From: JAZLIT01 sp045617525
GTDB taxonomy: Bacteria; Bacillota; Bacilli; Bacillales_A; Planococcaceae
Direction: 5' to 3'
Length of the DNA: 46,686 bases
Assembly: GCA_045617525.1 (NCBI GenBank)
Contig: JAZLIT010000221.1
Span: 1 to 46,686 of the forward strand
Shown: positions 33,367 to 41,123 of the stretch, in pieces
Layout of the letters: each line of letters begins with the position of its first letter
Numbering within the stretch: the stretch's first letter is position 1
The notes under the pieces: generated by a model
Told to the model about the DNA's origin: nothing
The model's database searches: none
What the model saw: only the letters and a program-made list of their open reading frames with translations
Translations under genes and position numbers: made by a program

Positions 33367-34206
33367 TTGTTTAAAGGATTCTATACAGTTGCGACTAGTA
33401 TGGTTGCCCAGCAGCGAAAAACAGAAATCATTACTAATAATATGGCAAATGCCAATACGCCAGGCTTTAAATCAGATCAGACAACGATTCGCTCGTTTCC
33501 TGATATGCTAATGTCTGCTGTGAAAACGAATCAAATTCCAACGCAAAAAGGACTTGCAGATAAAACATTACATACAGTTGGGGCGTTAAATACAGGCGTT
33601 TATTTACAGGAGACAATTGCGAATTATGGGCAGGGTTCGATCTATAGCACAGGTCTTTCAACAGATGTGGCGCTATTAGACGGCACATTGCCAGTGGACG
33701 AGGCATCGGGCAACTCAGGATCAATTTTCTTCCGTCTAGAAAATCCTGCAGGTGGCGAGTCTTACACACGTAACGGAAATTTCGTGTTGGACGGGCAGGG
33801 TAACCTTGTTAATCCCATGGGCTTATTCGTGCTTGATAGTAATGGCGAGCGCATTCAGCTTCAAAATGATGCAATTCGTATCGATGAAAATGGCTCGATT
33901 TTTGATGAAAATGATACACAAGTTGGGACAGTAGGTATTTCATTCTCGCAAAATCCAGATGTACTTGTTAAGCAAGACAATGGATTATTCCGTACGATTG
34001 ATGGCGTAGATCTTCCTTCAGCTTTCACGGAGAATGGTGTAACTTTCGGGCTGCAACAAGCGTATCTTGAGGGCTCAAATGTTGACTCTTCAAAGTCAAT
34101 GACAGACCTTCTAACAGCGTATCGTGCATTCGAAGCCAACCAGAAAGTTCTTCAAGCATACGATAAGAGTATGGATAAAGCTGTAAATGAAATCGGCCGC
34201 GTATAG
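33367..34206 (+). CDS. flhO: Flagellar hook-basal body (rod) protein FlhO
   Basis: FlhO is a distal-rod component of the FlgF/FlgG family, exported by the flagellar type III system. The 279 residues have the N-terminal signature VATSMVAQQRKTEIITNNMANANTPGFKSDQ (block at about 8-38) and the C-terminal SNVDSSKSMTDLLTAYRAFEANQKVLQAYDKSM, which pair as a coiled coil. The start is TTG 33367 (FKGFYTVATSM), with AGAAGGTGG upstream; no in-frame ATG or GTG gives a full N-terminus. It is followed after 28 bases by flhP. The location after mbl is as in B. subtilis. Confidence 0.92.
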   Translation: MFKGFYTVATSMVAQQRKTEIITNNMANANTPGFKSDQTTIRSFPDMLMSAVKTNQIPTQKGLADKTLHTVGALNTGVYLQETIANYGQGSIYSTGLSTDVALLDGTLPVDEASGNSGSIFFRLENPAGGESYTRNGNFVLDGQGNLVNPMGLFVLDSNGERIQLQNDAIRIDENGSIFDENDTQVGTVGISFSQNPDVLVKQDNGLFRTIDGVDLPSAFTENGVTFGLQQAYLEGSNVDSSKSMTDLLTAYRAFEANQKVLQAYDKSMDKAVNEIGRV

Positions 34207-34234
34207 CGGATTAGATTCGTGAGGAGAATATACA

Positions 34235-35071
34235 ATGTTACGTACAATGATTACTGCCACAAATACATTAACACAAGTGCAAAAGCAACTTGATACAGTA
34301 AGTAATAATATCGCAAATAGTAATACGACTGGATATAAAGCACAGCAGGCAAGTTTCTCAGAGCTAATGTATCAGCAATTTAACAATGACGAGTTCGATA
34401 AAACGCTTCGTCAATCACCAGTGGGTATTCGCTATGGTGTAGGCGCTCATATTTCGCAAATTCAATCTGTTCAAAAACAAGGAAACCTTCAATCAACGGG
34501 ACGTGATTTAGACGTTGCCTTCACGAAGGAAAATCAATATTTGAACGTCTTAATGCCAGAGGGTGACGGCACGAAAATTGTATATAGCCGCCAAGGTGAT
34601 CTTTTTGTCTCTCCACTTGGTGACGGTACAGTGATGCTTGTTAATAACCAGGGACATGCTATAGCAGATGCAAATGGTAACTCGATTATTTTACCTGAGG
34701 ATGTAGAGAAGTTTGGATTTTCGGGTACAGGGACGTTAAACGTGTCATTTCCAAATGGTCAGCCTATGACAATTGACTTAGGGATTACACAGTTGCAAAA
34801 GCCTCAAATTATGGAGAATATAGGTGGGGGTTACATTGACTTACCAAATAATCTTCAACAATTAGGGTTTGTTGATGGTGATATTCTGACAAATCTTCAA
34901 GGCGGTGCACGTTCAAATATTGAAATGGTGAGTGGTTCACTTGAAATGTCGAATGTTGATATGTCAAAAGAGATGACAGACTTAATCGCTGCCCAACGTT
35001 CTTACCAATTTAACTCTCGTGCGATTACAACTGCTGATCAAATGCTTGGTTTAATTAACGGTATTCGCTAA
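34235..35071 (+). CDS. flhP: Flagellar hook-basal body (rod) protein FlhP
   Basis: A paralogue of FlhO, 278 residues, completing the distal rod. The N-terminal block is LRTMITATNTLTQVQKQLDTVSNNIANSNTTGYKAQQ (about 2-38). The C-terminus is SNVDMSKEMTDLIAAQRSYQFNSRAITTADQMLGLINGI, the usual FlgG-type ending. The central region (LQSTGRDLDVAFTKENQYLNVL) is the D1-like domain. ATG 34235 follows GAGGAGAA. It is co-transcribed with flhO and probably with the small EpuA-like gene. Confidence 0.93.
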   Translation: MLRTMITATNTLTQVQKQLDTVSNNIANSNTTGYKAQQASFSELMYQQFNNDEFDKTLRQSPVGIRYGVGAHISQIQSVQKQGNLQSTGRDLDVAFTKENQYLNVLMPEGDGTKIVYSRQGDLFVSPLGDGTVMLVNNQGHAIADANGNSIILPEDVEKFGFSGTGTLNVSFPNGQPMTIDLGITQLQKPQIMENIGGGYIDLPNNLQQLGFVDGDILTNLQGGARSNIEMVSGSLEMSNVDMSKEMTDLIAAQRSYQFNSRAITTADQMLGLINGIR

Positions 35072-35107
35072 ACTAATATTTATGGTAGTCGTAAAGGAGA
35101 GCAAGGA

Positions 35108-35419
35108 ATGGCAAACAATGAAAATGTGAACAAAACTTTAGAATCTCCGAAATCGCGTAGGACTGCTGTTATCCCATCTAATTCAAATAACGGTAGAGAG
35201 CGCCAGCTCAATGCTGATGATGGAAATAAGCCAACGCGCTGGGTGCAAATTCGAATGGTCCCGATTTGGCTACGCATTCTAATTGTAATGGTGCTACTCC
35301 TAGCTGCAGTTATGGTAGGCGTTACAATCGGCTATAGCTCTATAGGTGGCGGAGATTCAGCCGATGCGCTAAAATGGTCGACATGGCAGAACTTATTAAA
35401 AATTATTAAGGGTGAATAG
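35108..35419 (+). CDS. EpuA-family small membrane protein (often mislabelled RNA polymerase subunit beta)
   Basis: A 103-residue protein with a disordered charged N-terminal half (about 1-50), one membrane helix (PIWLRILIVMVLLLAAVMVGVTIGYS, about 57-82) and a short tail DALKWSTWQNLLKIIKGE. The R-x-VPIWLRxLI...GYxxIG...STW.....I pattern is that of the EpuA family (PF11772). It commonly follows flhP or lies near fabZ in Bacilli and is annotated as a DNA-directed RNA polymerase subunit beta without functional basis. The role is unknown. Its stop codon is part of the left arm of the following terminator. Confidence 0.8.
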   Translation: MANNENVNKTLESPKSRRTAVIPSNSNNGRERQLNADDGNKPTRWVQIRMVPIWLRILIVMVLLLAAVMVGVTIGYSSIGGGDSADALKWSTWQNLLKIIKGE

Positions 35420-35460
35420 AACAGGAACGAGTTTAGTGTAGCTAAACTCGTTCCTGTTCT
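35418..35460 (+). terminator. Perfect 19-bp terminator-like stem after the EpuA-like gene
   Basis: AGAACAGGAACGAGTTTAG (35418-35436) is fully complementary to 35442-35460 across a five-base loop. The stem begins inside the TAG stop codon. The T-run (35471-35477) is ten bases further on, so it may act as a terminator or as an RNA-protecting stem. Confidence 0.7.
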
Positions 35461-35628
35461 AACATGCACATTTTTTTCGTTATAATACATATAAAGAATG
35501 GGCAACCGAGCTACGGACTTTTTTAGATAATTCCCTAAAGTAAAGAGGTTTATTAAAGTTAGCGTCGAATTTAAATAAAATTAGCATTTATTTTTATTTA
35601 TTTTTTTACAATAAATTACATTCAAGAT

Positions 35629-35657
35629 TTGCTTTTATAAGCCAAAAGATATAGAAT
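35629..35657 (+). promoter_or_regulatory. Sigma-A promoter of the unknown gene at 35732
   Basis: TTGCTT (35629-35634), 17 bases, TAGAAT (35652-35657), giving a leader of about 68 bases. The rest of the 312-base gap contains a TATAAT at 35481 and an odd GC-richer segment at 35499-35522 with a small stem CCG-AGCTA-CGG followed by six T. Confidence 0.55.
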
Positions 35658-35731
35658 AATAGGGTTAAATGTTTTGTGATATCTAATCTGAATTAAACAT
35701 TTTAGCATAGACGTAGGAGGTTTTTATTTTA

Positions 35732-36115
35732 ATGTATAAACAACTGTCTTCAGGCGTAAAGATAAGTATTACTCGCTCAATTTCTACTTCATTTGAATCT
35801 TATTTGGCGAAAATTGGATGGGATGAAGAAAAATTCTCTATGGAAGACTTTGTGTCAAGCTGGCAGGCTTACTTCAAAACGAGTGCTGCGTGGATTGATA
35901 AAGTACCTCAAGAAATTCTTATGAGTACTGAATTCCATGAAGAAATGGCAAAAAAAATAGATGATGTAATTGAAAAAATTCTTACTGAACCTCCAACAGA
36001 GCAACAAGTAGAATCAATCGATGCTCTTCAAAAGCAGCTAAAAACTACATACAGCTATACATGTAAAGCAGAAGCAACGTATGTTGAAAACCTTCTGAAA
36101 GAACAAGTTAAATAA
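35732..36115 (+). CDS. Hypothetical protein, 127 aa
   Basis: I do not recognise this protein. It is soluble-looking, acidic in the middle and mostly helical: FESYLAKIGWDEEKFSMEDFVSSWQAYF, then EFHEEMAKKIDDVIEKILTEPPTEQQVESIDALQKQL, ending in TYSYTCKAEATYVENLLKEQVK. It contains a single cysteine (TCKAEA) and no signal peptide, membrane helix or known motif. It has a good ribosome-binding site (GTAGGAGG, with ATG at 35732), its own promoter and a strong terminator, so it is very likely expressed alone. Two Trp residues (GWDEE, SSWQAYF) suggest a folded domain rather than a coil. Confidence 0.75.
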   Translation: MYKQLSSGVKISITRSISTSFESYLAKIGWDEEKFSMEDFVSSWQAYFKTSAAWIDKVPQEILMSTEFHEEMAKKIDDVIEKILTEPPTEQQVESIDALQKQLKTTYSYTCKAEATYVENLLKEQVK

Positions 36116-36119
36116 CAAG

Positions 36120-36155
36120 AACCCGTATTGCAACTCGTGCAATATGGGTTTTTGT
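36120..36155 (+). terminator. Terminator of the 35732 gene
   Basis: AACCCGTATTGCA (36120-36132) pairs over 13 bases (one G-T) with TGCAATATGGGTT (36138-36150), followed by TTTG and a further T-run. Confidence 0.85.
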
Positions 36156-36309
36156 GTTTTAAATCAAAAATCACTCAAAAAAATCCACAAAAACCACTAC
36201 ACAAAAATCTTACCCAAAATGGAAATTATATTGCAGAATACGTCAAAACATTCTCGGGCAATCTATGAACGATCACAGATGTGGTACAACTTTTAGAAGG
36301 AGGACAATT

Positions 36310-36762
36310 ATGCCAAAATTACATCAAACTCCAGGAGACGCGCCTAAAGCGTGGAATTCAAGTCTAACGATAGTAAAGAAATCCTTACTTGCATTGCTCG
36401 TATTCCCGGTGATGATTGCACTCGCGGCTTGTAATGATACTGCCAATGAGGACACGCCTATGCAGGGTAATAACACGGACGGGATTACCACGCCGAATGA
36501 CAATAATCAAAACAACTCGGGCATTAATGAAAATGGTTCCTACAACGGACCAAATGGTAATGGAGTAATGGACGGCACGAATAACAATGGTGGTACGATT
36601 AATGAAGGCACAGTCAATGACCCTAACACAATCGGGGATGACATCGAAAATGGCGTGGACGATACGGAAAATACAATTGAAGACGCACTAGACAACAACA
36701 ACAACAACAACAATGGTAATGGCAAAGGCAATGGCAATGGCACAATGAATAATAACCAGTAA
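36310..36762 (+). CDS. Asn/Gly-rich predicted lipoprotein
   Basis: A 150-residue secreted protein. The N-terminal region is unusually long (about 26 residues, MPKLHQTPGDAPKAWNSSLT...) before the hydrophobic stretch SLLALLVFPVMIALAAC, where ALAAC is a lipobox. The mature chain is low-complexity, rich in Asn, Gly, Asp and Thr. It ends in DNNNNNNNGNGKGNGNG..., encoded by an AAC/AAT and GGCAATGGCAA microsatellite at 36694-36745. No enzyme domain is seen; spore-coat or envelope roles are possible but unproven. The start is ATG 36310, with AGAAGGAGG upstream; the longer ATG start at 36265 adds 15 unrelated residues. Confidence 0.7.
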   Translation: MPKLHQTPGDAPKAWNSSLTIVKKSLLALLVFPVMIALAACNDTANEDTPMQGNNTDGITTPNDNNQNNSGINENGSYNGPNGNGVMDGTNNNGGTINEGTVNDPNTIGDDIENGVDDTENTIEDALDNNNNNNNGNGKGNGNGTMNNNQ

Positions 36763-36776
36763 GAAATAAATCCTTT

Positions 36777-36826
36777 AAAAGCCGATTTGTCCACACATCA
36801 TAAATGTGGCAAATCGGCTTTTTTAA
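36777..36826. terminator. Bidirectional terminator between the lipoprotein gene and ywpF
   Basis: A long stem, AAAAGCCGATTTG then CCACA (36777-36796) with TGTGG then CAAATCGGCTTTT (36805-36822), flanked by A on the left and T on the right, so it can serve both convergent genes. Confidence 0.88.
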
Positions 36827-36875
36827 ATGTTCTTTTTTAAACTTGTGCATAGCCTTTAACTTTTATACAGAAGCA

Positions 36876-37292
36876 TTATAATTTTGGACGTTCGCGTAAA
36901 CCTAATTCAAATTGACCTAAAAGCTCGTCCTTCGACAAATTTGCTGCTAATAGCTTCTCTAAAAGCCGCTCTGCGTAGAGGCGTTTTTTTTGCGTAATTC
37001 GCCCTTTCAGCAATACAGTAATATTATCTTGGACTTCATGTATGGACGATACGACAACTAAAAATGGTGCGGGATCATTATCGGGAAATGAAATAACGAC
37101 CTGTGCCTTGATGACAGTTTGAGACGCTAATAATTTTTCGAAAAAAGACTGGTGTTCCTTTTCTAAAAATAATTCAAGTGTCCAAAGTTGGTGGCTATTT
37201 TCTTGATTGATGACAAGTCCATCGATTAACGGAAAATTTTGTAGTTTTTTGTCTTTCTCGACTTCAAAAGAAAGCATTTTAAACGTTTTCAA
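36876..37292 (-). CDS. ywpF: YwpF-like protein
   Basis: A 138-residue soluble protein matching the YwpF family of unknown function: MKTFKMLSFEVEKD at the N-terminus, IDGLVINQENSHQLWTLELFL, and NDPAPFLVVVSSIHEVQDNITVLLKG. The start is TTG at 37292, eight bases after GGAGG; that gives the family's M-K-T-F-K opening. An in-frame TTG at 37307 overlaps the ribosome-binding site. In B. subtilis ywpF lies beside ywpH (ssbB), and here it is divergent from ssb. The terminator at 36777 serves it from the other side. Confidence 0.88.
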   Translation of the reverse strand: MKTFKMLSFEVEKDKKLQNFPLIDGLVINQENSHQLWTLELFLEKEHQSFFEKLLASQTVIKAQVVISFPDNDPAPFLVVVSSIHEVQDNITVLLKGRITQKKRLYAERLLEKLLAANLSKDELLGQFELGLRERPKL

Positions 37293-37488
37293 TGATTTTG
37301 CCTCCAATTCAATGTGTTTCCCTCATTATATCACATGAAAAACTACGAAAATCAAATTTTCAGACATTCCAATTTAACGTAGTGATAGCAAGGAGTTACA
37401 TGTAAAAAAAATTAAAAATGATAAAAATAGGGCGCTGAAATATGGTAAATAAGCAGTTGATTTTGCAGAAAAATGAATTTTGGCCACT

Positions 37489-37517
37489 TTGCGTATAAAA
37501 TAAGTCAATTATATACT
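37489..37517 (+). promoter_or_regulatory. ssb promoter with a possible upstream ComK AT-box
   Basis: TTGCGT (37489-37494), 17 bases, TATACT (37512-37517). Seven bases before the -35 is a perfect AT-box AAAA-N5-TTTT (37469-37481). Eight bases further up, at 37448-37460, is a poor second half-site (AATA-N5-TTGA). ComK boxes are pairs of AT-boxes with such spacing, and ssbB is a ComK target in B. subtilis. Confidence 0.55.
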
Positions 37518-37541
37518 GGATACAAGAAAGGGGGTGAATGC

Positions 37542-38054
37542 ATGAATCAAGTCGGGCTAGTAGGAAGAATCACTAAGGATCCAGAGCTGAGAACGTTTGA
37601 GCAAAAGAGACCGTATACGACCTTTACGATTGCTGTTAATAGAAGCTTTCGTAACAGTCAGGGCAATGTAGAGGCCGATTTTGTGCTATGTAGTGCATGG
37701 GGCAAACTAGCAGAAACTATCGTCAAGCATTGTGGCAAGGGATCTCTAATCGGCGTAAATGGCCGGCTCAATTCGAGAACGTACATGAATCAACAAAATG
37801 AACGTATATACACATTGGATGTGACCGCTGAGGATATACGCTTTTACAAACTAAATGAGCCGATACGCACGGAATCCATGGAAATTCCCGGTTTTATACA
37901 GGGAGAAAAGCCTTCCAATCAAGGGAAACGAAGTGAACATACAAGTGACCCAGGTAGTAAATCCTCAAACGCCTCCGTTGTAGCGGAAGCAGTTGAGCCG
38001 CTTGTTTCTCCCGAAAAAGAAAAGGGGGAACGTACACTTCCAATCCCATCGTAA
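37542..38054 (+). CDS. ssbB: Single-stranded DNA-binding protein (SsbB/YwpH-like)
   Basis: An OB-fold SSB, 170 residues. The DNA-binding core (about 1-105) has MNQVGLVGRITKDPELR, YTTFTIAVNRSFRN, DFVLCSAWGKLAETIVKHCGKGSLIGVNGRLNSRTY and YTLDVTAEDIRF. The C-terminal third is a disordered Ser/Glu/Lys-rich tail that ends in ERTLPIPS. The acidic D-D-D-I-P-F tip that recruits partner proteins is absent. B. subtilis SsbB, the competence SSB, also lacks it but is only 113 aa, so the tail is extra. The start is ATG 37542 after AAGGGGGTGAATGC. Position next to ywpF supports ssbB rather than the replication ssbA. Confidence 0.88.
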   Translation: MNQVGLVGRITKDPELRTFEQKRPYTTFTIAVNRSFRNSQGNVEADFVLCSAWGKLAETIVKHCGKGSLIGVNGRLNSRTYMNQQNERIYTLDVTAEDIRFYKLNEPIRTESMEIPGFIQGEKPSNQGKRSEHTSDPGSKSSNASVVAEAVEPLVSPEKEKGERTLPIPS

Positions 38055-38213
38055 GAAATAGGTATCATTGTTCGAAAGACGATGTTGCTATGAACCTCAA
38101 TATGATCTAATGACCGCACACTAGAACATATCTATTCTTCCCAAATAAAAAAAGTACGCTATCTATTTTATAGGGGTGGAGGTATAGATAAACCTTCACT
38201 CTTATAAAATTAC

Positions 38214-38250
38214 ATAAAAAAAGAAGGCATGCATATGCGCACACCTTCAT
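38214..38250 (-). terminator. Terminator of the ywqB-ywqA operon
   Basis: On the minus strand GAAGG (38248-38244) pairs with CCTTC (38227-38223), with partial inner pairing of GC-rich sequence, followed by seven T (38222-38216). Confidence 0.65.
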
Positions 38251-38256
38251 TAATAG

Positions 38257-41106
38257 TTATTGTTCCAATGTTAGAAGCTCCATCAGCTCATCATCCTTAA
38301 GCTCTGTAATCCATTTAGATGATTGGATTAGCTCCTCAGAGAGGGCTGACTTCATTTCAAGCATCTTATCGATTTTCTCTTCAATTGTGCCAAGCGTCAC
38401 AAACTTATGAACTTGCACAAATTGTTTTTGGCCGATACGATAAGCGCGGTCAGTCGCCTGATTTTCAACGGCAGGATTCCACCAGCGGTCAGCATGAAGT
38501 ACATGATTTGCGGCTGTTAAGTTTAGCCCAGTTCCACCTGCTTTTAATGACAGGATAAACACTGGGAACTCACCAGCTTGGAATGCATCCACTAAGCGGT
38601 CGCGCTGTTGCTTCGTCATACTACCGGTTAAAAAAGGTACGTCTAAATCATAAAGCTCACTAAAGCAATGCTGTAATAAATTACCCATGCCTATATATTG
38701 TGTGAAGATTAAGCATTGCTCGCCATTTTGAACGATTTCAGCAGTCATTTGCACAAGGCGTTGTAACTTCACAGAGCGTTTCAGTAGCGCGTTGGCATCT
38801 TCAAGAGGCTCCTTTAAATAAAGGGCAGGGTGATTGCAAAGCTGCTTTAACTTATTAAGCATTTTTAAAATATGGCCGCGCTTTTCAAAGGGAGACATCA
38901 GCTCTAATTTTGAAACAGTATCTTCAATATAGCCCTCATAAAGTGCCGCTTGTTCGGTTGTTAATGGGCAAAATTCTTGTGATTCTTGTTTTTCAGGTAG
39001 GTTAAGCTGCAAGTCAGGATCACGTTTGGTGCGACGTAAAAGGAATGGTCGAATTTTCATACGTAATGAATGCTTATGCTTTTCTGATTCGTCACGCTCA
39101 ATAGGTGTAATGTACTTCTCCTGGAACTTGCCAAAGCTACCTAAATAACCTTTATGAATAAAGTCAAAAATCGCCCATAGCTCAGATAAGCGGTTTTCAA
39201 CAGGTGTACCTGTTAATGCAATATGATGCTCCCCACGTAACTTACGAATTGAACGAGATTGCTGCGTTTGCATGTTTTTAATGTTTTGCGCTTCATCAAG
39301 TCCGACAATATTCCAATCAACAAGCTGCATAAATGCCTCATCCTGCGTTACTGTCCCATAAGTTGAAACTACAATTTGAGGACGTTGTGCAACATCGGCT
39401 TTCATTTGCTCAATGAAGTCTGTCTCTTTTGGACGATTTGTGCCGTAATGTGTTTGCACACGTAAGCTTGGTGCAAAGCGGGCAAGCTCCTTCTGCCAGT
39501 TACCTAATACAGACGTCGGGCAAATAATGAGCGAAGGCTTGTCACTTTTCAGTGTTTCGATTGTATATAAAATATACGTAATTAACTGAACCGTCTTCCC
39601 GAGTCCCATATCGTCGGCTAAGCAAGCTCCAAAGCCTTGGCTGCGCATGAAAGCAAGCCATTCAAAGCCTTCTTGCTGATAAGGGCGCAATTCCGCCTGT
39701 AAATCAGTAGGGACTTTTATTGCAGGGAGGCCTTTTTTATCAGAAAGTTGGTCAACATAGTGCTTTAATGAACGTTGCATTTCGAAGGCAAACATTGGAT
39801 CGTCGCGCATTGCATCGTCCTCATCTTCAATTGGAGCAATTAATGTTTCAGGAAGCTCTTTGAATAGAAGCTCACGCACTGTCCAATTTTCTTCTTCGGC
39901 TTGCGACATTATTTCCTTCATCTGCTCTAACCAGTCAGCATCGATGCGGAACCATTCTTCGCCAACACGGATAAATTCGCGCTTTTCGTCGACAAGTTTA
40001 CGGAAATCATCGACATTGATTTCTTCATTGTTCATAGAGAATTGCCATTTAAACGTTAAAATATCGTCTAGTCCAGCAACACTCTTTGAAGAAGAGTTGC
40101 CAGCGCTAACACGTACCTTCATTCGCGATTGTTTTAATTCCTTCAGCCATGCAGGTAACATTACGTCAAAGCCAAGTGACTGCAGTAGTGCTAAGTCGTT
40201 TTGCAAGAAGTCACGCACTGCGCTATCGGTTAATGAACAGTGGATAAAGGTAGCTGCCGATACATCTGCAAATGTACTGGGTGGTGTATCTGCATCGGTC
40301 GTATTTTCTGTATTTAAATCGTCTAAAGTAGGATTTAATAGCTTCAGCACTTGCGTCTGCATAATCTCAATATCCCCAGCTATATGCACCCATTTTTCAG
40401 GTAAAGCAAGTGAAACTGGTAGACCGAGCTTGCGAACTGTAGGTGTCCAAAGCTTACCAGAAGATGGTGTCACTAATACCGTTTCGAATAGCCAGTCGTC
40501 AGATAATTCATCAGGTTCACTTAATCGTAGGGACACCTTAACACCATCGAAAGTACGGTCGGTCGTTACAGGCCAGCCACCATCTGAAAAGTATGGAATT
40601 AATGACTCAACCATTGCTAAATCGATTTGGTTCATTGTAAGCTTTTGCAGGACAGCAGCCTCTAGAAGTGCACTGTGTTCACTAGCAAAGTGAAGCGAAT
40701 CATTTTCTATTTTTGCGCTGAGCCACATGTCAGATGAATCCCATAAAAGGGCGGCTTCGTGACATTGTTCAAGTAGCTCCTCTGATGCATCGTCATGGCC
40801 AATCAACTGAATAAATGGGTGACGGTAGCGTGGAGATAATAGTTCAAGTATTTCGGCGCTATTTAAAAGGATATCGCGATCACCAAATCTGGCCTTGAGT
40901 CCGAAAAAGTTAGGCTCGTACTTATAAAATAGGCGTGATGCCCAGATTGCAGGTGGCTGGATTAAGCCTGTTGACGTAATGGCTTGTAATGTAAATTGAT
41001 GCTTCTCATTTTGTTCGATTTTCACGACGATATGTTGCACAAATGGAAGTCGGCTAATGCCGGAACTTTTCTGTGGAGAAATGTCGTTTTTATTTTTTGA
41101 AATCAT
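38257..41106 (-). CDS. ywqA: SNF2-family DNA-dependent ATPase/helicase (YwqA)
   Basis: A 949-residue RapA/SNF2-type remodeller. The N-terminal half (about 1-460) is the bacterial SNF2-associated region. The ATPase has PYQQEGFEWLAFMRSQGFG, Walker A LADDMGLGKTVQ (about 500), a Walker B of the DEAQ form (VGLDEAQNIKN, about 603) and ALTGTPVENRLSELWAIFDF. The helicase C domain ends with LSLKAGGTGLNLTAANHVLHADRWWNPAVENQATDRAYRIGQ (block around 850-890). It starts at ATG 41106 with GGGAGGTGAG, 17 bases after the SWIM gene's stop. Such pairs of a SWIM zinc-finger protein and an SNF2 ATPase are common in Firmicutes. The cellular role is not established. Confidence 0.94.
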   Translation of the reverse strand: MISKNKNDISPQKSSGISRLPFVQHIVVKIEQNEKHQFTLQAITSTGLIQPPAIWASRLFYKYEPNFFGLKARFGDRDILLNSAEILELLSPRYRHPFIQLIGHDDASEELLEQCHEAALLWDSSDMWLSAKIENDSLHFASEHSALLEAAVLQKLTMNQIDLAMVESLIPYFSDGGWPVTTDRTFDGVKVSLRLSEPDELSDDWLFETVLVTPSSGKLWTPTVRKLGLPVSLALPEKWVHIAGDIEIMQTQVLKLLNPTLDDLNTENTTDADTPPSTFADVSAATFIHCSLTDSAVRDFLQNDLALLQSLGFDVMLPAWLKELKQSRMKVRVSAGNSSSKSVAGLDDILTFKWQFSMNNEEINVDDFRKLVDEKREFIRVGEEWFRIDADWLEQMKEIMSQAEEENWTVRELLFKELPETLIAPIEDEDDAMRDDPMFAFEMQRSLKHYVDQLSDKKGLPAIKVPTDLQAELRPYQQEGFEWLAFMRSQGFGACLADDMGLGKTVQLITYILYTIETLKSDKPSLIICPTSVLGNWQKELARFAPSLRVQTHYGTNRPKETDFIEQMKADVAQRPQIVVSTYGTVTQDEAFMQLVDWNIVGLDEAQNIKNMQTQQSRSIRKLRGEHHIALTGTPVENRLSELWAIFDFIHKGYLGSFGKFQEKYITPIERDESEKHKHSLRMKIRPFLLRRTKRDPDLQLNLPEKQESQEFCPLTTEQAALYEGYIEDTVSKLELMSPFEKRGHILKMLNKLKQLCNHPALYLKEPLEDANALLKRSVKLQRLVQMTAEIVQNGEQCLIFTQYIGMGNLLQHCFSELYDLDVPFLTGSMTKQQRDRLVDAFQAGEFPVFILSLKAGGTGLNLTAANHVLHADRWWNPAVENQATDRAYRIGQKQFVQVHKFVTLGTIEEKIDKMLEMKSALSEELIQSSKWITELKDDELMELLTLEQ

Positions 41107-41123
41107 AGAGTACTCACCTCCCG

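Noticed and set aside
35495..35560. c-di-GMP or preQ1 riboswitch near GGGCAACCGAGCTACGG
   Set aside because: It resembles parts of riboswitches only superficially. The expected conserved loops are missing, and it lies upstream of the better promoter at 35629.
39860..40693. 277-aa plus-strand frame opposite the SNF2 gene
   Set aside because: Antisense shadow of a well-supported helicase gene, with no ribosome site and Ser-rich composition typical of such shadows.
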